Below are positions 5,008 through 6,178 of a stretch of 6,178 nucleotides of DNA, in pieces. How positions within the stretch are numbered: the stretch's first letter is position 1; each line of letters starts with the position of its first letter. Made by a program: the position numbers and the translations under genes. The stretch is from Nitrospirae bacterium RBG_16_43_11 (GTDB taxonomy: Bacteria > Nitrospirota > 9FT-COMBO-42-15 > HDB-SIOI813): positions 200 through 6,377 of the forward strand of contig MHEI01000049.1 of assembly GCA_001805165.1 (NCBI GenBank), in the 5' to 3' direction. The notes below the pieces were generated by a model. It did no database searches and was not told the DNA's origin. It worked only from the letters and a program-made list of their open reading frames with translations.

Positions 5008-6178
5008 ACCAATTTTGTGGCCGTGTACCACGATCAGTGCTGATGGTACTCCTTGCCTGGTCGTTAACAACATCGTGTGCGTCTGACAAGTTCGCCAGAA
5101 AGGCTCAGCCGGTGGAGACATTTTCAACAGAGACCAGCATCTATCCTGAGGAATTCAGGGTACAGGAAAAGTCGGAAGCAACACCAAAGGTTGAGTTTGT
5201 CCCTGTCAAGGAAGAGGTATCACCATTAAAGACAATGACGATCTCCGTATCTGCGCGGAATACGCCTCTAAGGGATGTCCTCTATACGATTGCTGAATCT
5301 GCCTTTCTGAATCTGGTCATTGAACGGGGAGTAGATCCTGAAATGCCGGTCACAATAAATCTCAAGGATATGAATATTCAGGATGTCCTTGATACGGTGC
5401 TCGCGTCGGTTGATTATTTCTATACAGTCAAGGACAACATTCTCACTATTAAATTATTGGATACGAAGATATTGGAATTCGGACAACCTTCTGTGATCCA
5501 GGACTATTCCATTATGGTGGGTGGGGATATGCTGGGAAATACGAAAACCGGTTCAGCCGGTGTCAGCGGTAATATCACGCAAAAAATAGAAACAGACAAA
5601 GATTCTTTCAAATTCTGGGATTCCGTTGAAAAAGGCATTGCCGGGATACTCCATGTACAGCCAAACCAACAGCAGTCACAGGCAGGGTCATCCCATCTTA
5701 GTCCTGGTTTTAGCATTCACAGAATGACGGGGACTATCGTGGTAACGGCTTCGAGAAAGGATCTCATCAGGGTTGAGAATTATATCAATTTCCTGAAAAA
5801 GACCCTCAGAAGACAGGTCCTGGTCGAAGCCCGTATTGTTGAAGTGCAGCTCACTGACAGCATTCAGTATGGAATTGACTGGAGCTTCCTTGGAAGGGGA
5901 TGGGAGACTGTAGGCAATCTTGGCGTTGGGACGACCGGCTTTACCAATACACTGAACTCGCTTCCAAATTTCAACCTTTCTCTGACTGGCGGCGATTTCA
6001 CCTCCCTCCTGAGGGCGTTGCAGAAGCAGGGTAATATAAACGTCCTTTCAAACCCGAGGGTGAACATCATGAACGGTCAGACAGCGTTTCTGAGCGTTGG
6101 AAGAAAGGTGGACTTCATTTCAAAAGTGGAGACCACCTCCACAGGAACATCTACCGCTGTACCTACAGTCACCTACTC
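5004..6178 (+). CDS. mshL: MshL-type secretin lipoprotein, N-terminal 391 residues (3' end outside window)
   Basis: Outer-membrane secretin that forms the gated channel for the pilus fibre. The frame is open to the window edge, so the beta-barrel end is missing. Residues 1-25 are a signal peptide ending LTTSC; Cys25 suggests a lipoprotein, although Thr at -3 is not ideal. A secretin/TonB short N-terminal domain (N0) lies at about 79-150. A further segment contains FKFWDSVEKGIAGIL, as in MshL proteins, and a Gln/Ser-rich insert. TIVVTASRKDLIRVENYI begins at 244, VEARIVEV at 274-281 and the secretin hallmark NVLSNPRVNIMNGQ near 346-359. ATG 5004 has GGAGG at 4992-4996 spaced 7 nt and overlaps the previous stop as ATGA. 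The VEARIVEV and SNPR motifs make the secretin family certain; MshL over PulD or PilQ is chosen on the N-terminal pattern and gene order. Confidence 0.92.
   Translation, partial: MNQFCGRVPRSVLMVLLAWSLTTSCASDKFARKAQPVETFSTETSIYPEEFRVQEKSEATPKVEFVPVKEEVSPLKTMTISVSARNTPLRDVLYTIAESAFLNLVIERGVDPEMPVTINLKDMNIQDVLDTVLASVDYFYTVKDNILTIKLLDTKILEFGQPSVIQDYSIMVGGDMLGNTKTGSAGVSGNITQKIETDKDSFKFWDSVEKGIAGILHVQPNQQQSQAGSSHLSPGFSIHRMTGTIVVTASRKDLIRVENYINFLKKTLRRQVLVEARIVEVQLTDSIQYGIDWSFLGRGWETVGNLGVGTTGFTNTLNSLPNFNLSLTGGDFTSLLRALQKQGNINVLSNPRVNIMNGQTAFLSVGRKVDFISKVETTSTGTSTAVPTVTY

Noticed and set aside
1..6178. CRISPR array, insertion sequence, tRNA or att site
   Set aside because: No regularly spaced repeats, transposase-like frames, terminal inverted repeats or tRNA-like cloverleaf sequences were seen.

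Overview
The window comes from a diderm (Gram-negative-type) bacterium. It carries a muropeptide permease (ampG), an outer-membrane secretin and a type IV pilus / type II secretion-like assembly platform. Base composition is moderate, and a -24/-12 (sigma-54) promoter is visible. Nothing here fixes the phylum; a Nitrospirota-like or deltaproteobacterial lineage is only a guess from the flavour of the pilin-like proteins.

Layout. Positions 1-348 (minus) hold the 5' part of ampG, which runs off the left edge. Positions 349-750 are a divergent regulatory region. They contain a sigma-70-type promoter for ampG on the minus strand (397-425), a palindromic TGACG-type repeat (556-581) that could be an activator site, and a sigma-54 promoter with exact -24/-12 spacing (645-660) pointing into the pilus genes. 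From 751 to the right edge everything is on the plus strand and looks like one operon: a prepilin (751-1359), a small two-helix membrane protein with a TTG start (1407-1652), a second prepilin fused to a C-terminal putative Ig (He_PIG-like) domain (1666-2613), a PilM-PilN / GspL / MshI-like bitopic protein (2610-3959), a PilO/MshJ/GspM-like protein (3956-4516), a GspB/MshK-like protein (4513-5007), and a secretin of MshL type (5004 to beyond 6178, 391 codons present).

The order GspL/PilMN-like, PilO-like, GspB/MshK-like, secretin matches the mshI-J-K-L block of MSHA (mannose-sensitive haemagglutinin) pilus loci. In Vibrio-type msh loci the pilins lie after the assembly genes; here two pilins lie in front of them. 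The last four junctions are all 4-nt stop/start overlaps (ATGA, GTGA, GTGA, ATGA), as expected for translationally coupled subunits of one envelope complex.

Working model (inference): a sigma-54 activator turns on the operon. The two prepilins are cleaved after Gly12 by a prepilin peptidase and assembled on the inner-membrane platform formed by the 2610-4516 products. The GspB-like protein links this platform to the secretin, through which the fibre leaves. The Ig-bearing pilin is a good candidate for a tip or minor adhesive subunit. The motor ATPase, polytopic platform protein and prepilin peptidase are not in the window and would be expected to the right or elsewhere.
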